From Brachyhypopomus gauderio (lineage: Eukaryota > Chordata > Actinopteri > Gymnotiformes > Hypopomidae): 64,000 nt of DNA. A program made the position numbers and the translations under genes. The notes beneath the pieces are model-generated. The model ran no database searches. It was given only the letters and a program-made list of their open reading frames with translations, and was not told where the DNA came from. The DNA is taken from assembly GCF_052324685.1 (NCBI RefSeq), contig NC_135222.1, positions 6,471,914-6,535,913 on the forward strand, in the 5' to 3' direction. Shown piece after piece: positions 34,220-64,000 of the stretch (within the stretch, counting starts at the first letter, position 1; each line of letters opens with the position of its first letter).

Positions 34220-37200
34220 TCACATGTCCTCGTTGGGCAGTGCTGCAGTGCAAGACTCTGTAGCAACACTGGCACACACCATGTGATTTTCATGTTCCGA
34301 CTGACTAACTTCATTTGAAGGAGTCTCTGCGTGGCCGTGCTGTAGTGACGTGATGGTCTCAGCACTCTGGAGGTCCTCTCCAGGCGCTGATGCGTTCTCT
34401 TTGTTTTGACTCATCAGAGTGGCGTCATCTTCGCCGTCCTCCGACTCTCGCTCAGAACCTGCAGAGGAGCCAGCGCTGCGTGTTTTGCTTGTCTTCCTCT
34501 TTTGTTTTTTTTTGCTCTTCTTTTTCTTGCCCTTTTTGGAGTGTTTGTGGCGGTGCGAAGAAGCGTTTGTGTCCGCAGGGACATCGGCGCCTTTGGGGCT
34601 TCTGCTCCTTCTCCTGACGGATCCGTTTTTGGACTGTTCTTTAGGGCTGTCTGATTCCGATCTCCTAGAAGGTCTCCTGGAGTCTGTGAGCGAGTGGCGA
34701 CTTCTGCTCTGCCAATCAGAGTCTCTGCCTCTGCTACGTGATCTGCGCCTCTCACGGCTTCTGCTTCTCCTGGGAAGATTGCTCGCTCGATCTCTTCTCC
34801 ATCTCTCCCTGCTTCGGCTACGACTCCGCCTCTCTCTACTGCGACTCCGCCTCCCTCGACTATTGCTCCTCCTTCTCTTATGACTGTGTGACAGGCTCCT
34901 CCTGTCACTCCATCTGTAGCGAGACCCCTCAGGGCTGTGGTTGCGCTGTGACATCCTCTCTCTGCGCTCAGAGTAGCGGCCAGTGAAGCCTCCACCACGG
35001 TCAGGGGACAGGTGGAGGTCACGATCTGCCTCCCAGAATTCATTTCCCGGGTTTCGAAATACGTGGAGAAAGTTGCAGTGTTTACCCTTTGGACACTTTT
35101 GCCTGTCAAAAAGCCCTGAGAAAAACCAGGGTAAGAGGACTTTTAGTGTTTTTTTTATATACAATACATCAATGGCTTTAGTATCTGAATATTTAAATGT
35201 CTTACCACATATGGCAGTTTTCCACCTGGTTACAGGAGAGAACTCACACTGTAGTTGCTTTCCAGCATACCAGCGGCCATTAAACATCATGTAGGCTTCT
35301 TTGCACTGATCCTCACTACAAAAAAAAAAACAGTACACATAACGTATCTACACCAGTTTTCCAATGTTCACTTTAACTATAGGTGAAAGTTGAAAAATAC
35401 AGAAACTTCTATTCTTGCAATATTAGCTTTTGCAATACTGATACCACAGTAGGGTGAAATATGCAAATATGCTTTCAAAATAATGAACGCTAATATTAAT
35501 GTCACCTGGACATACTGGACTTGTATTCTAATTTTAGCTCATACATCAGCCATAGGATTACTCTTTATCAATTAAGAACTTACAAATAAGTTTTTCTTTG
35601 TACTTACTTTTCATACTGCACATAAACATTTCCTCTCAAGTGAGGTTCAAAGTTACAGCTTACCTAAAACAACATAAACAAACAATCAAATGTCTGATGT
35701 CCATATGATTTTCAGCTTTTACCACATCTGTTCAGGTGTCATTACCTTGAACTGCATTACTTTGCCTGCATTCCTGAACTCTGGTAGAACATCTTCATAA
35801 AAGTCCAGAAACTGCTGATGCAACTCCTCTTCACTGTACTCCAGACTGGCGTCTGTGTCATAGTCGTCACGTCTGCTTTGCTCCATCCCGAATGTCACAA
35901 ACATCCCCCGGACCATCAAAGTGCTACTCGACGCTGGGTGGTCATGCTTTCGAGAGCACCTGTTCAAGAAAAAGACCACAACAAACAAATAATCTTCCAA
36001 AAAGGGTAGGTAAATATAATGTCAAAAAATGTGACAAATACATTTGACAACTAAAACAGAAGTCCATTTCCTTTGTGGTATATCTTACCGATCTCCAAAT
36101 CTGCAAGCTCCAGTTTTGAGGAAGAAGGGACAGTTGGCTTTGTCCTTTTCTGTCCCATAATCTGCTGGGGCATCAGGGTTTTTCCAGGAACCCCCATTTT
36201 CCAACTGGAAAACACCCCATCAAGAATAAGCACTTTGATTGAACTGTACAGTGTAAAATGTTCTATTCCCATTTCCACACACAGGTGTTCATGAATACCT
36301 ACCTGGCTTTCTGCTTGGTCCAGCATTTTCTGTACAGCTTCCTACAAGTGGTGCAAACATACATTATGGCTGGTAAAAGCCTGCAGCAAACTAGCAGATA
36401 TCTGTTAGCATTAGTTAAGACCACTGATTAAAGTCTGAATTAGTGAGAAAAGAACTTCACTGGTATCACAGACACATAATAGAAAGTTCACGGTAAATCA
36501 TAAACAACAATACGGAATACACATTTTGCTGGAACAACTGTAGTTTGTTGAGCACCAAAACAAACCCCTAAACAAAAAAAACTACAATAATCATGAAAAG
36601 ATACATTTTCTTCAGAGGAAGAGGATGCGTGTGGGCCTGTGACTGTTTTGTGTGTATCTTAGTTAAGGAAGACCATGTAGCAACCATTACTCATGCATCA
36701 CAATCCATACAAATCAACATGGAGCCATTTGTGCGTTAATGTTTCCTTTTGTTGTCCAATCAACAAATAGGCATAATTCATCCGAATAATTACAGTCTTG
36801 ATCTGTTTCAAAATCCATAAGTTGCCTGACTCAGTGGAATGCACTACACCAATATACAGGTTTAGAACAGGCAACTTGTTCCTGGACATAATCTGAGTCA
36901 TGTGGATATGACAGCAGAAGGTGAGAGGATATATGGATATCAGCATCTTTCACTTTATCCTCCCAATGCAGGGATCACCTCTCTGTCTCTCTTCTCCTGC
37001 TGTCTCTTCTCTTGCTCATCTCTCTCTTTTTTCTGCTGCTCCTCCCATTCCTCCTTGATTCTCTTCTGCAGTTGTTAAAAAATGAAAGAGCAAGTGGGGT
37101 GTTAGGTCAAGAAGAAATATGGCACAGCGTTTGGATCAGTTTTATTACGGCATCATTGTTACCTCCTCTTCCTCCCTTTTCTTTTGAGCAGCTTCTTCCT

Positions 37201-37910
37201 TCTCTTTCTTCAACCTGAATTCCTCCTGCGCAATTCTCTCTCTCTCTAGCCATTCCTGATGCAAGTGCTCTCTAAATTGATGAAACAGAGCTTGTCAGGT
37301 ATATACTAGGTTACTACTACTATTACTATTACTACTACAAATGCTGCTATGGCGAAACAGCCTACCTTTGTTGTTGTTCTTCTTCGTCTTCTGTCTTAAC
37401 ATCTCCAACATCATATTGGTCCTTCTCATTTTCATACTGTTCAACAACTGCACAAAATCGGTTCCATAAGTGATCACGACTGTGTAAAATGTTAGTAACA
37501 ACAGCATTAAAAAATACTTTTGATGTTAACTGACGTATTCTTGCTAAGATGAGGAAAAACGTTAGCTACCTTGATTGACATCATTTCCTTGCAGTTTAGC
37601 GAGAGCCTGGCGTTTTCTTTTTCTTCTGTCCCTCTTCAAACACAACCGTCGTTGTTTTCGACTAAACACAAGAACCAGAAAACAACATTTCTGCAACGTG
37701 TCATGAACAACAGAACCGACAGAAAACAGACCATGAAGATACCAAACTGTCTGCGCTTAAGCCAACGAACCTCAGTGTGGCGTTTCGGGGCGGTTGCTTA
37801 AGTTCTGAACCCTCGGGCTCTGCGGGTTGATTTTCAGAAGTGAAAACCGAAATCTCCATTTTATCCGCATCTGCCGAAAACTGGAATGCATACGAATCTG
37901 TCGCTAACAT
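34220..37910 (-). CDS. zrsr2: U2AF35-related splicing factor ZRSR2
   Basis: There are eleven exons: 37771-37910, 37570-37661, 37366-37447, 37163-37271, 36979-37065, 36303-36341, 36089-36204, 35746-35959, 35608-35663, 35206-35315 and 34220-35115; phases fit, 646 residues. The order is a basic/acidic coiled-coil N-terminal part ([18 protein letters not shown]), a first CCCH finger ([16 protein letters not shown]...H), a U2AF-homology RRM (FEDVLPEF-like region and [16 protein letters not shown]), a second CCCH finger ([11 protein letters not shown]), then an Arg-Ser region. ZRSR2 recognises the 3' splice site of U12-type introns and also acts in U2 splicing. The protein is about 160 residues longer than human (482). 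The extra length is a Lys-rich block and a Ser/Glu-rich tail after the RS region. It is head to head with rbbp7. Confidence 0.95.
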
Positions 37911-38211
37911 TTTAATTCATTGTTTACGTTCACTAAGCAGATAAGCCAGCCGCTTCAGCATCGAGCGGATGGAGAGGGAAAGGCCTTCTGCTGGCCGCGC
38001 ACGGTGATGACGTCAAACGTCGCGTTCATCGTTAATTACACGCGACTCACGCATGCGCACTCACTGCTGCCCCTCATCGGATGAAAGAATTCGGCAAAGT
38101 GAGCCACACTGAAGTAAATAAATTAGTAAACGGGTTTAGTGGGCCGTTTTACTTTTAGCCGTTGCATCCCGGAGTTCCTCGAATTTCGGTCCTGCAAGAA
38201 AACGCCCAGAA
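37911..38211. promoter_or_regulatory. Bidirectional promoter, zrsr2 / rbbp7
   Basis: 301 bp separate the two start codons. The region is CpG-rich and contains a perfect CRE TGACGTCA (38008-38015) and an NRF1-type GCATGCGC (38051-38058). There is no TATA box at the right distance for either gene. It probably drives both transcripts. Confidence 0.7.
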
Positions 38212-42934
<4,723 letters not shown>

Positions 42935-43344
42935 CCACTTGGATATGGAATAGCAGCATTCATGTGTCCGTACCACTTACTATTGACTCAGAATTACCCA
43001 CTTGCAATCTCCTGGGACAGATTCAGTCCCTGAATCAGACGGTGGTACAGCTGCACGTCAGGACTGCATCCAGAGGCCAAAGTAGGATCAAAGCAGTCAC
43101 TGGACTTTCTACTGTTCTCCTTGAATATTATTTAGCACTCTGTAAACTTCAGGTCCGTTTAGAACTCCTTTAGAAACGATGTCATTGGCAAATATTCTCT
43201 AAAACAGCAACTGCCGTGTTCTGTAAGAGGGCTGTGCTCAATGCCTTTGAAGAAGTGAGAGAGGGGGGAGGTTTTTGTGTGGGAGACATTTCTACAGTTG
43301 AGTTTATTACGTTAAAAAATGCACTTGAATGGATGATGCTGTTA

Positions 43345-43519
43345 AATAAAGTTTTTCCAAATCAGACCCCAGTAAAGCGGTTCTGCAGATCATGTTCAGT
43401 TTTCCTGCACAGTCCAGACGTCAATTGCAATAACTTTTCTAATGCCTTTTAAAATGATTGTGCATTTTGTATTTCGAAAATGTTGATAAGTTTACCACTT
43501 AATAATTCCACATAATAAA
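43345..43519 (+). terminator. rbbp7 poly(A) signals (two)
   Basis: AATAAA occurs at 43345-43350 and 43514-43519, giving 3' UTRs of about 430 or 600 nt. Confidence 0.6.
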
Positions 43520-43673
43520 GTATGAAATGTCCTATTTTTTGTGAATATTTTCTAAACATTGCAGTTTAATACATTTTTGCTTATTTTGTAGTGGTGTGAG
43601 GATTTTATACATAAGGTCCAGATGACAAATGTCTATGAAATCATGTTTGACACAGACAAATCTATAAAACATT

Positions 43674-43679
43674 TTTATT
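43674..43679 (-). terminator. Candidate distal txlng poly(A) signal
   Basis: AATAAA on the minus strand, about 2.8 kb beyond the txlng stop and 155 bp from the last rbbp7 signal. If used, txlng has a long 3' UTR. Confidence 0.4.
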
Positions 43680-46487
43680 GAAAAGCAAGACAGAACTACA
43701 AGAACATAATCTTAAGAGGAGACAGTTTCAGTTAAAGGAAGAAAAGCATTTTCAAAGCATAGCTAATTTTAGGCTTTTCACAGTTAGTCTTACCTGCAGA
43801 GGTAGATTTCTTGCATAACCTGAGAATCAAACTGGGACACTAGCCAAACATTAACATAACAGTACTCAACTTAAACATCATCTGGTCAATTACAAATCAA
43901 ACTAAATACAGTTTCCTCACAAAAACTTTGAGGCAGAAATAATAAAAGCGTGGACGAGTTGCTGCACTTAGGTCAAATTCTAACTTGTAAGGAGAAGCAC
44001 AGGTCACATTTTCTTGGTGGAGTCACATTATGTAACATTGGCATGAGACCTTAAACATTCACATTTGAATGATTCCAGCATGGGACCCTAAACATTCACA
44101 TTTGCATTCCAGCAATGGGATCAGACAACAGCTGCATGAAACACCATGTGTGACTGAGGCTGGATCTAACCTATCTTTATAAGTGGTTCATTTATATTTA
44201 CCAAAATTTATTTGTGGTCTTCGTGGCAAAAAAAATGAAAGAAGCAATTGCGATTAATTTCATTTCCTGGATACACTGCACCCTGAGCCATGTTTCAACC
44301 ATACTGTTAAGAAAACAATCATTTTAAACGTGTCCAGAGAGCAAAACAATACTGTAATGTATTTGGTGAAGCTAAATAACAATCAAGGAATGTTCCTGTA
44401 CGCTGTGGGACCAGAGGGACCACACTGTAAAAACCCTGTTGTCCTGGTTCATGACACTGAAGGGGATTTCAGAGGGATGGAAGGATATATGACCCAGAAA
44501 GCCTGCTTAACTAGTCTTTGAAATGAAGAGGATGACATTTATCATTTCAGTCTTCCATACAGTTTCACAGGATCAGCAACATCTACAACGCCCTCAGCTA
44601 TTCAGTAGCATTTACATTGAGTGTAATGCTTTATGGACATTAAATTTTTTAATCATTACACAACCGATTGCTGGAAAACAAACAAATACCACATTCAGCA
44701 TTTCCAGTAAAGAATTGGTTATGCCAAGGCCCCTGTAGACTTAAACATACACAATGTTTAGACAGTTTTGCTTCCAGAGTGGGAATGATCTAGATTATAT
44801 AATCTGTCTATATTAGCAGTGCATCAATCTAGTAGAAGTGATGTGCAGTAACGCACATGTGCCATTTCACTAATAATGAAAATAAATGCAACAAATGTAA
44901 CAAATTGCATGTAGTGCTGGAATTGTACTCAAGCATATAAGAATTTAAGTCATAAAAATATTTTTTTTTGAAAAACAAAAAGGACTCAAACGAATAAAAA
45001 CAAAGAAATGTAAGCTTTTCTGCTGCTGCAGTCCTGTGACCCGTCCTGATTTCTTTCATTTGCTGATGCTTAAATATTTTAGATAATGTTTAGAATAATG
45101 TAGATGTAATGTTATTTATCTGGGGTGGGTTTCCCGAAACGTTCTTAGCGCTAAGTACTTCGTAACCTCGTATGAAACTTATGAGGTTAAGAAGTACTTA
45201 GTGCTACGAACGTTTCGGGAAACTCACCCCAGGATAATATCCTGGATTTGAATTCTTTAAATTGTGTTAATCAGGGAAAATGTATACCAAGAAATATTTT
45301 AGTACTTAACAAGTTAATCACACAAATCTAAATAACTTAGATTACAAACCATGAGGATGTGGATAATGTTGAGTTTTGACTGGTAAAAAAAAAGAAAAAG
45401 GTAAATAAAACATTGACAATTAGTCCCAAATAGTATAGCTCACTTTTTACCACCATAGAGCTTTCTACACTTACTAATGACTTGTCAAGTTTTAAAGGAA
45501 AACTCATTATTTACTGTTTATTGTACCTTGAACAAAGATCCACTTTCCTAAGAGTCCTGTAAAATTATCAGATTTTTTCATAAAATAAAGCATTCTTAAT
45601 TGTATGGTGATAGTATTCTTGATGAATAACACCTGATATATCATTAAACATTAAGCCTCCTTAAGTGCTTTAGATGGCAATGGAAAAATCAAATCCACAG
45701 CCACATTATCAAATAACCATGCCGAGACTATGGCTTTGCCTCTGTGTCAAAGCAGTCCTAACATTCCACATAACCTGACAGCTGACAGCAGCTTTGTTAA
45801 GTCTACTAGCCCTTAATTCCAAGAATCCCACACTAAAAGAAAAGATACAGGCAGTAGAGTCTCAAGAGTAAAATAAAAACTACAAAATTAAGATAAATCT
45901 ATAGATGATATGTTTAAGTTCAGTTATAGACAGAGCAACTGAAAAACAAAACTCATTCAGTCTTTCTTTAGAACCAAAATGTCCATCTGTGGTTTTAAGA
46001 TCACAATAACAAGCTCATGCCTTAAGCTCTTCCTCTTTAATGAATGCCCTGTGACTGCACAGCTCGGACAATGGTTATTCAACTACATATGGCTATGTGA
46101 AAATATCAAATATCCTTAAATGCATCTCAATGCACTTGCATTTATTCCAAGCATAGAGGTCAGATCCAACAACTACATTTTACCATCAAAAATATAAATC
46201 TGCAACCACGGCACAGATCAGCAAGAAGCAGAAAACTGAAAGAGAACAAGACTAAAGCTGTAGCCACCTTAGAGCTGAGGCCGTTTCCTACGAAAATACA
46301 GATGTGGTAGAAAAAAGAGTAGAAAGGCTGCGTCACAAAGCCAAATTCACAATGTACAGAGTAGTTTTCATATTAATATGTATCTGTTTAGGCTTCAATT
46401 ATGATATCCATTTCACAAAAATATATACCCCCTCCCAAAAAAAAAAATAAAATAAAAAATAAAAAATCGTCCCTCAGTGGGTCTGGC
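43680..46487 (-). other. Probable txlng 3' UTR / intergenic
   Basis: A/T-rich sequence with no coding exon. It contains a short imperfect tandem duplication (44041-44077 and 44078-44111, sharing TAAACATTCACATTTG), the hairpin MITE at 45120-45232, and an A-rich run at 46437-46466 next to the stop codon. Confidence 0.5.
45120..45232. mobile_element. 113-bp hairpin MITE
   Basis: The left arm CTGGGGTGGGTTTCCCGAAA and right arm TTTCGGGAAACTCACCCCAG are near-perfect inverted repeats. The pairing continues through CGTTCTTAGCGCTAAGTACTT against AAGTACTTAGTGCTACGAACG, leaving a loop of about 15 nt. It has no coding capacity. The type is often seen as multicopy in fish; the superfamily is uncertain. 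Confidence 0.75.
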
Positions 46488-50581
<4,094 letters not shown>

Positions 50582-51965
50582 GGTTTTAGTCCCGTACTGG
50601 TGGAGAAAGGGTAAACGTAGCTCATGGCAAGGTCTCGAGTAATCAGTTATGACCATACTCAATTAAAACAAGCTTAGACTGTGTAACTGAATCAGATTTT
50701 TCATTTCTGCTATTAACAAATCTGTAAAAACATTTAACATATTACTGTATTATTTGACACCGACAGTAGATATTACTTGACGAAGCCCGTCTTTAGTTTC
50801 ATAGACCAGTTAGGTCACAAAATGAAAAACAGACTGAAATATAAGCGTTTTTATGTAGCATGTACATCGAGTTCACAACATAAAGCAAGTGTAATTCCAA
50901 AGCTCTTCGAGAGATTCTACAACCAGGTTAATTTACAGGTAGATTTTTACTGCTGACAGACACATCACTATTGGACACTTTTACTCGTGAGCAGGACTTG
51001 ATCCATGTGTGTGAAGCTGAAGGAGCTGAGTGGAGACACCGCGGAAGGGCGACCACGTGCTGCACAGCAACACCAACAGCGGCACAAGCCGCCACATGTG
51101 ACCGTGTACCTAGTAGCTAACCTCGCTGAAAGAACAAACGTAGGGCAAAATGACGACTGATCGTCTGGAGATAATAAAACAACAACGCGTCTGACTTTTA
51201 ATGTGCAGTGGTAACTCGAATAACGGTGAACATTTCATCTTAACACGTGCACTGCTGTTGGATCAACACCAACGACCGAGTGCGAGCAAAACACACAAAC
51301 CGTTAAAACATCATCACGTCCGCCAGGATAAAACACTTCACCCAACACTTCAACACTTCTACAGGACTAACTTAAGATTCATGAGCAATATCGCGTTAAA
51401 CAGCTCGTATTTATTATTTAATACCAACGTGGAATATATCAAATTTCCAATCAAATGTCATATTTACACATGACCTAGAAAACAATATAACGACACTGCA
51501 GAGTCAGTAAGTCCATGAAGCAACTCGGATGTGTTTGTACCTCAGTGTCCTTCTAGGCCCCACAACAAGTTGGACGAGGCTAGCTGCTTAGCTTAGCCGG
51601 CAAACTTTGCGGGAATCAAACTAGAACTCTCCAGCTATTCTCGTATATTGTAAAGCTTTTCCTCACAGCGTTGTCATCGTGTATAACAAGACGTAATTAC
51701 GGTTTAATGACACGACTACATTTTTGTTTTGTTTTAACTGTAGCCCAGTGTGGTTTCTGAGCTAGGCAGGAGTGCTAGCTAGCGCCTTCCTTCAATAACA
51801 CCCGTGAAGTGAGGGACCGTTTGGCGCTTCCGTTACGAACTCGGCGAATTCGGCTGCCGTCGTTTTAGGTTCACGCCGAGACGTGGCACACGCAGAGGAA
51901 ACGTGTGACTCGGATACAAGTCGAGCGAGCGCACACGGCGTTCGTGTATTTCACCGCCACCATAC
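50582..51965 (-). other. txlng 5' UTR and first intron
   Basis: The coding exon extends to an acceptor at about 50596/50597. The rest, to the donor at 51965/51966, is intron 1. It holds no coding exon. CpG density rises from about 51780. Confidence 0.55.
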
Positions 51966-52030
51966 CTGGATGTGTTCAGTGTTTAAACCGACCCTGGCGC
52001 CTCAGTAAGTCGCCATGTTGTGACGACACT
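51966..52030 (-). promoter_or_regulatory. txlng first exon / transcription start with YY1-type site
   Basis: A donor (ATCCAG/GTATGG) at 51965/51966 ends a short non-coding exon. The minus strand at 52009-52019 reads AACATGGCGAC, the same 11-mer as over the mrpl45 start. Its ATG opens a four-codon upstream frame (MATY, then stop). Confidence 0.55.
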
Positions 52031-53461
52031 CCGAGCAGGAAAAATAAAGACGAGCGAGCACGAAAAGTCTCGGTTTTATGTACCACTACAACGAAATAAA
52101 GGGTGATATGAGATACAGTTATGTTATGTTTATCCGATATACAAGTAACCCCCCTCCTCTCGTTGTTGCTCCGTTTAAAAAAAATCACTAAATGTGATTG
52201 AAGTGTATGTTCACACCTGTCCACAGGTGTCAGTGTATTTTTTAGAGCTCTTTAGAGTGCATTTACACAAAAGCCTACCATATCGTTTTCATTCTTTAAA
52301 AAAATATTTTGGCAGTTCTTGCCTTGTTTATAAATATTTCTAAGGCTATATATACTTTTGTTGGAGTTAGTCGTATTTATCATGTTTTATAGAGCTAGAA
52401 TGTTGGTCTACAATCAACAGTCTACAGCTTCTGGTGAGATTATACAGTCTGTTCTCAAGTTGACAGGGTCGTCATACGGATTTCAAGTTTCATACTGCAA
52501 TCTGTGGTCATTATCACTGCTGAAGTTTTAAGTTTGTCGAGCCCTTGGGCGCCGCCCCACTGGTCGGGGTGGCCCAAGACGTTTGTCCGCCTTACCAGAC
52601 GATGCCTCTTCAAATGCACAGTTACATGGACAGAAGAGAGCAGATCCTCTGATCAGTAAAGATCAAAAGATCAGTGAACACCAAAACCTCCTGGTAGATA
52701 CTTACTCTGTCTGATTAGGATATCTTAATAGGTTTTGGAAGACTCAAATGTTTCGTTCACAAATTAAAATGCGGCTCTGTTGACCAACAATCCTTCTAAC
52801 AAGGTTTACAGCATATCAAATATCACATTTAAAATGACGAGTCCGATGTGAAACTGAGGATATGAAACTTATTAATTATCTGAAATGGTTCTTTGTTGTC
52901 TCGAGACATTTTAAAATAATCATAACTGTGAATTTTTGTGCTATATAAAAAACAACAAAGATTACGTCAAAATAAGTAAGAAAGGTAATACATGAATATG
53001 AAAGATAAAAGTCTTGACAGCCATGTTATCCTACCGGTCAGTCACTGGCCTTATTTCCATTATGAGCTGTGGAAGCATATAGTAGCATTTAACATTCTTC
53101 CTCTACAGATAATGGTGCTATGGTGCAAAATATAGTGGTCGTTGCAAATCTACCCTTCTGTCATACATTTCGAGCGAATAAATGTAGTAATCTTTGTAAA
53201 TATTTGTACGTAAGCTGTAGTCCTGCAGGTGGCAGTAGTGGGCTAACCTTGAATGCGTTTCTCTAACTTCGTAGGAATAAAAGAAGACGACAGAAATATG
53301 GCGCGACAGGAACACCGGATGGGTGCTAGTTAGGATAAGAGGTTTTATAGTCAATGGCATCTTAGGAAAACACAATTGCCGCTGTTCTTATTTATGTTGA
53401 CGACAATATTTAGTCGAGTAAACGTGCTTTGCAGGAGGTTTGCCTGCAAATATCAACGAGC
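52031..53461. other. Intergenic, txlng start to rtel1 start
   Basis: Divergent spacer of about 1.4 kb. It contains a GC-rich imperfect hairpin at 52544-52578 (CTTGGGC pairing with GCCCAAG, inner CCCCA with GGGGT). An acceptor-like tract ends in AG at about 53436, which may define the 5' edge of the exon holding the rtel1 ATG. No gene is seen. Confidence 0.5.
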
Positions 53462-63719
<10,258 letters not shown>

Positions 63720-64000
63720 TTCATATAATTTCTCTTAGACTCTGTACTGTGAAGCAGAGCAGTTATTTTACATGTTTTGTATCTAAATGGACTGTTTTAC
63801 TAAAAGATCATTGTGATTCTGTTTTAATAATACTAACTATTTTAAAATAAGCACAATGACATTTTCTTCTTAAAAGATACATTAAAGTATTTTTGTACTA
63901 TTTTATGTCTGTTTTTTTTTAACCGAGTTTAACTGTACAAAGTTTAATATTGAACAGAAAGCGAATGGGACTCTTATTTGTTTCTGCAGTTCAACTTCCT
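63720..64000 (+). other. rtel1 3' UTR
   Basis: A/T-rich tail after the stop codon. ATTAAA at 63882-63887 is a plausible poly(A) signal. No RING-type (C4C4) coding exon is seen before the window ends. Confidence 0.5.

Noticed and set aside
34389-35109. Long open frames on both strands over the zrsr2 last exon
   Set aside because: They are shadows of the Arg-Ser coding repeats; the zrsr2 frame has the conserved finger and RS sequence.

Overview
The window is nuclear DNA of a bony fish, most likely a teleost. It carries compact multi-exon vertebrate genes with GT-AG introns, many under 100 bp. It also holds fish-type Tc1/mariner and hAT DNA transposon copies, long (TG)n, (CA)n and (ATCT)n arrays, and CpG-rich promoters. 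No bacterial, plasmid, CRISPR or phage signal is present, and I saw no retroviral or LTR element. I cannot name the species.

Layout, left to right. (1) 324-6141, plus: the 3' part of gpr179, an orphan class C receptor whose last exon encodes a long tail of CPWE/CPWD repeats. (2) 8287-10393, minus: mrpl45, complete. (3) 12410-27095, minus: npepps, complete in 23 exons, with a degenerate Tc1 element, a palindromic Tc1-type MITE and a hAT MITE in its introns. (4) 27.1-31.5 kb: a gene-poor stretch with an (ATCT)n array, a deleted Tc1 element, a second hAT MITE and a full-length 7SL (SRP) RNA gene on the minus strand. (5) 31539-32541, plus: ap1s2. (6) 34220-37910, minus: zrsr2, head to head with (7) rbbp7, 38212-42934, plus; 301 bp separate the two start codons. 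(8) 46488-50581, minus: txlng, with its 5' UTR exon near 52.0 kb. (9) 53462-63719, plus: rtel1, complete in 33 coding exons, ending in a PCNA-interaction (PIP) box. Splice phases were checked exon by exon for all of these genes, and predicted lengths agree with the human proteins for ap1s2 (157 aa), rbbp7 (425), npepps (923 vs 919), mrpl45 (302 vs 306) and rtel1 (1176 vs 1219).

The genes do not form one pathway. They are housekeeping and sensory genes joined from blocks that are separate in human: gpr179, mrpl45 and npepps are on 17q; ap1s2, zrsr2, rbbp7 and txlng are in Xp22; rtel1 is at 20q13. The 7SL gene and several mobile elements lie at the first of these junctions.

The least expected item is inside rtel1 intron 15. 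On the opposite strand, 57020-57889 reads as a spliced coding unit of at least four exons with phase-compatible introns and a poly(A) signal, which I cannot match to a known family. The same intron ends in a 142-bp (TG)71 array 10 bp before the next rtel1 exon. Other points of interest are a stopless 90-bp intron inside the second zinc finger of zrsr2, a mitochondrial-presequence-like N-terminus on npepps, and two hAT MITEs inserted at the same 8-bp palindrome GTGTACAC.
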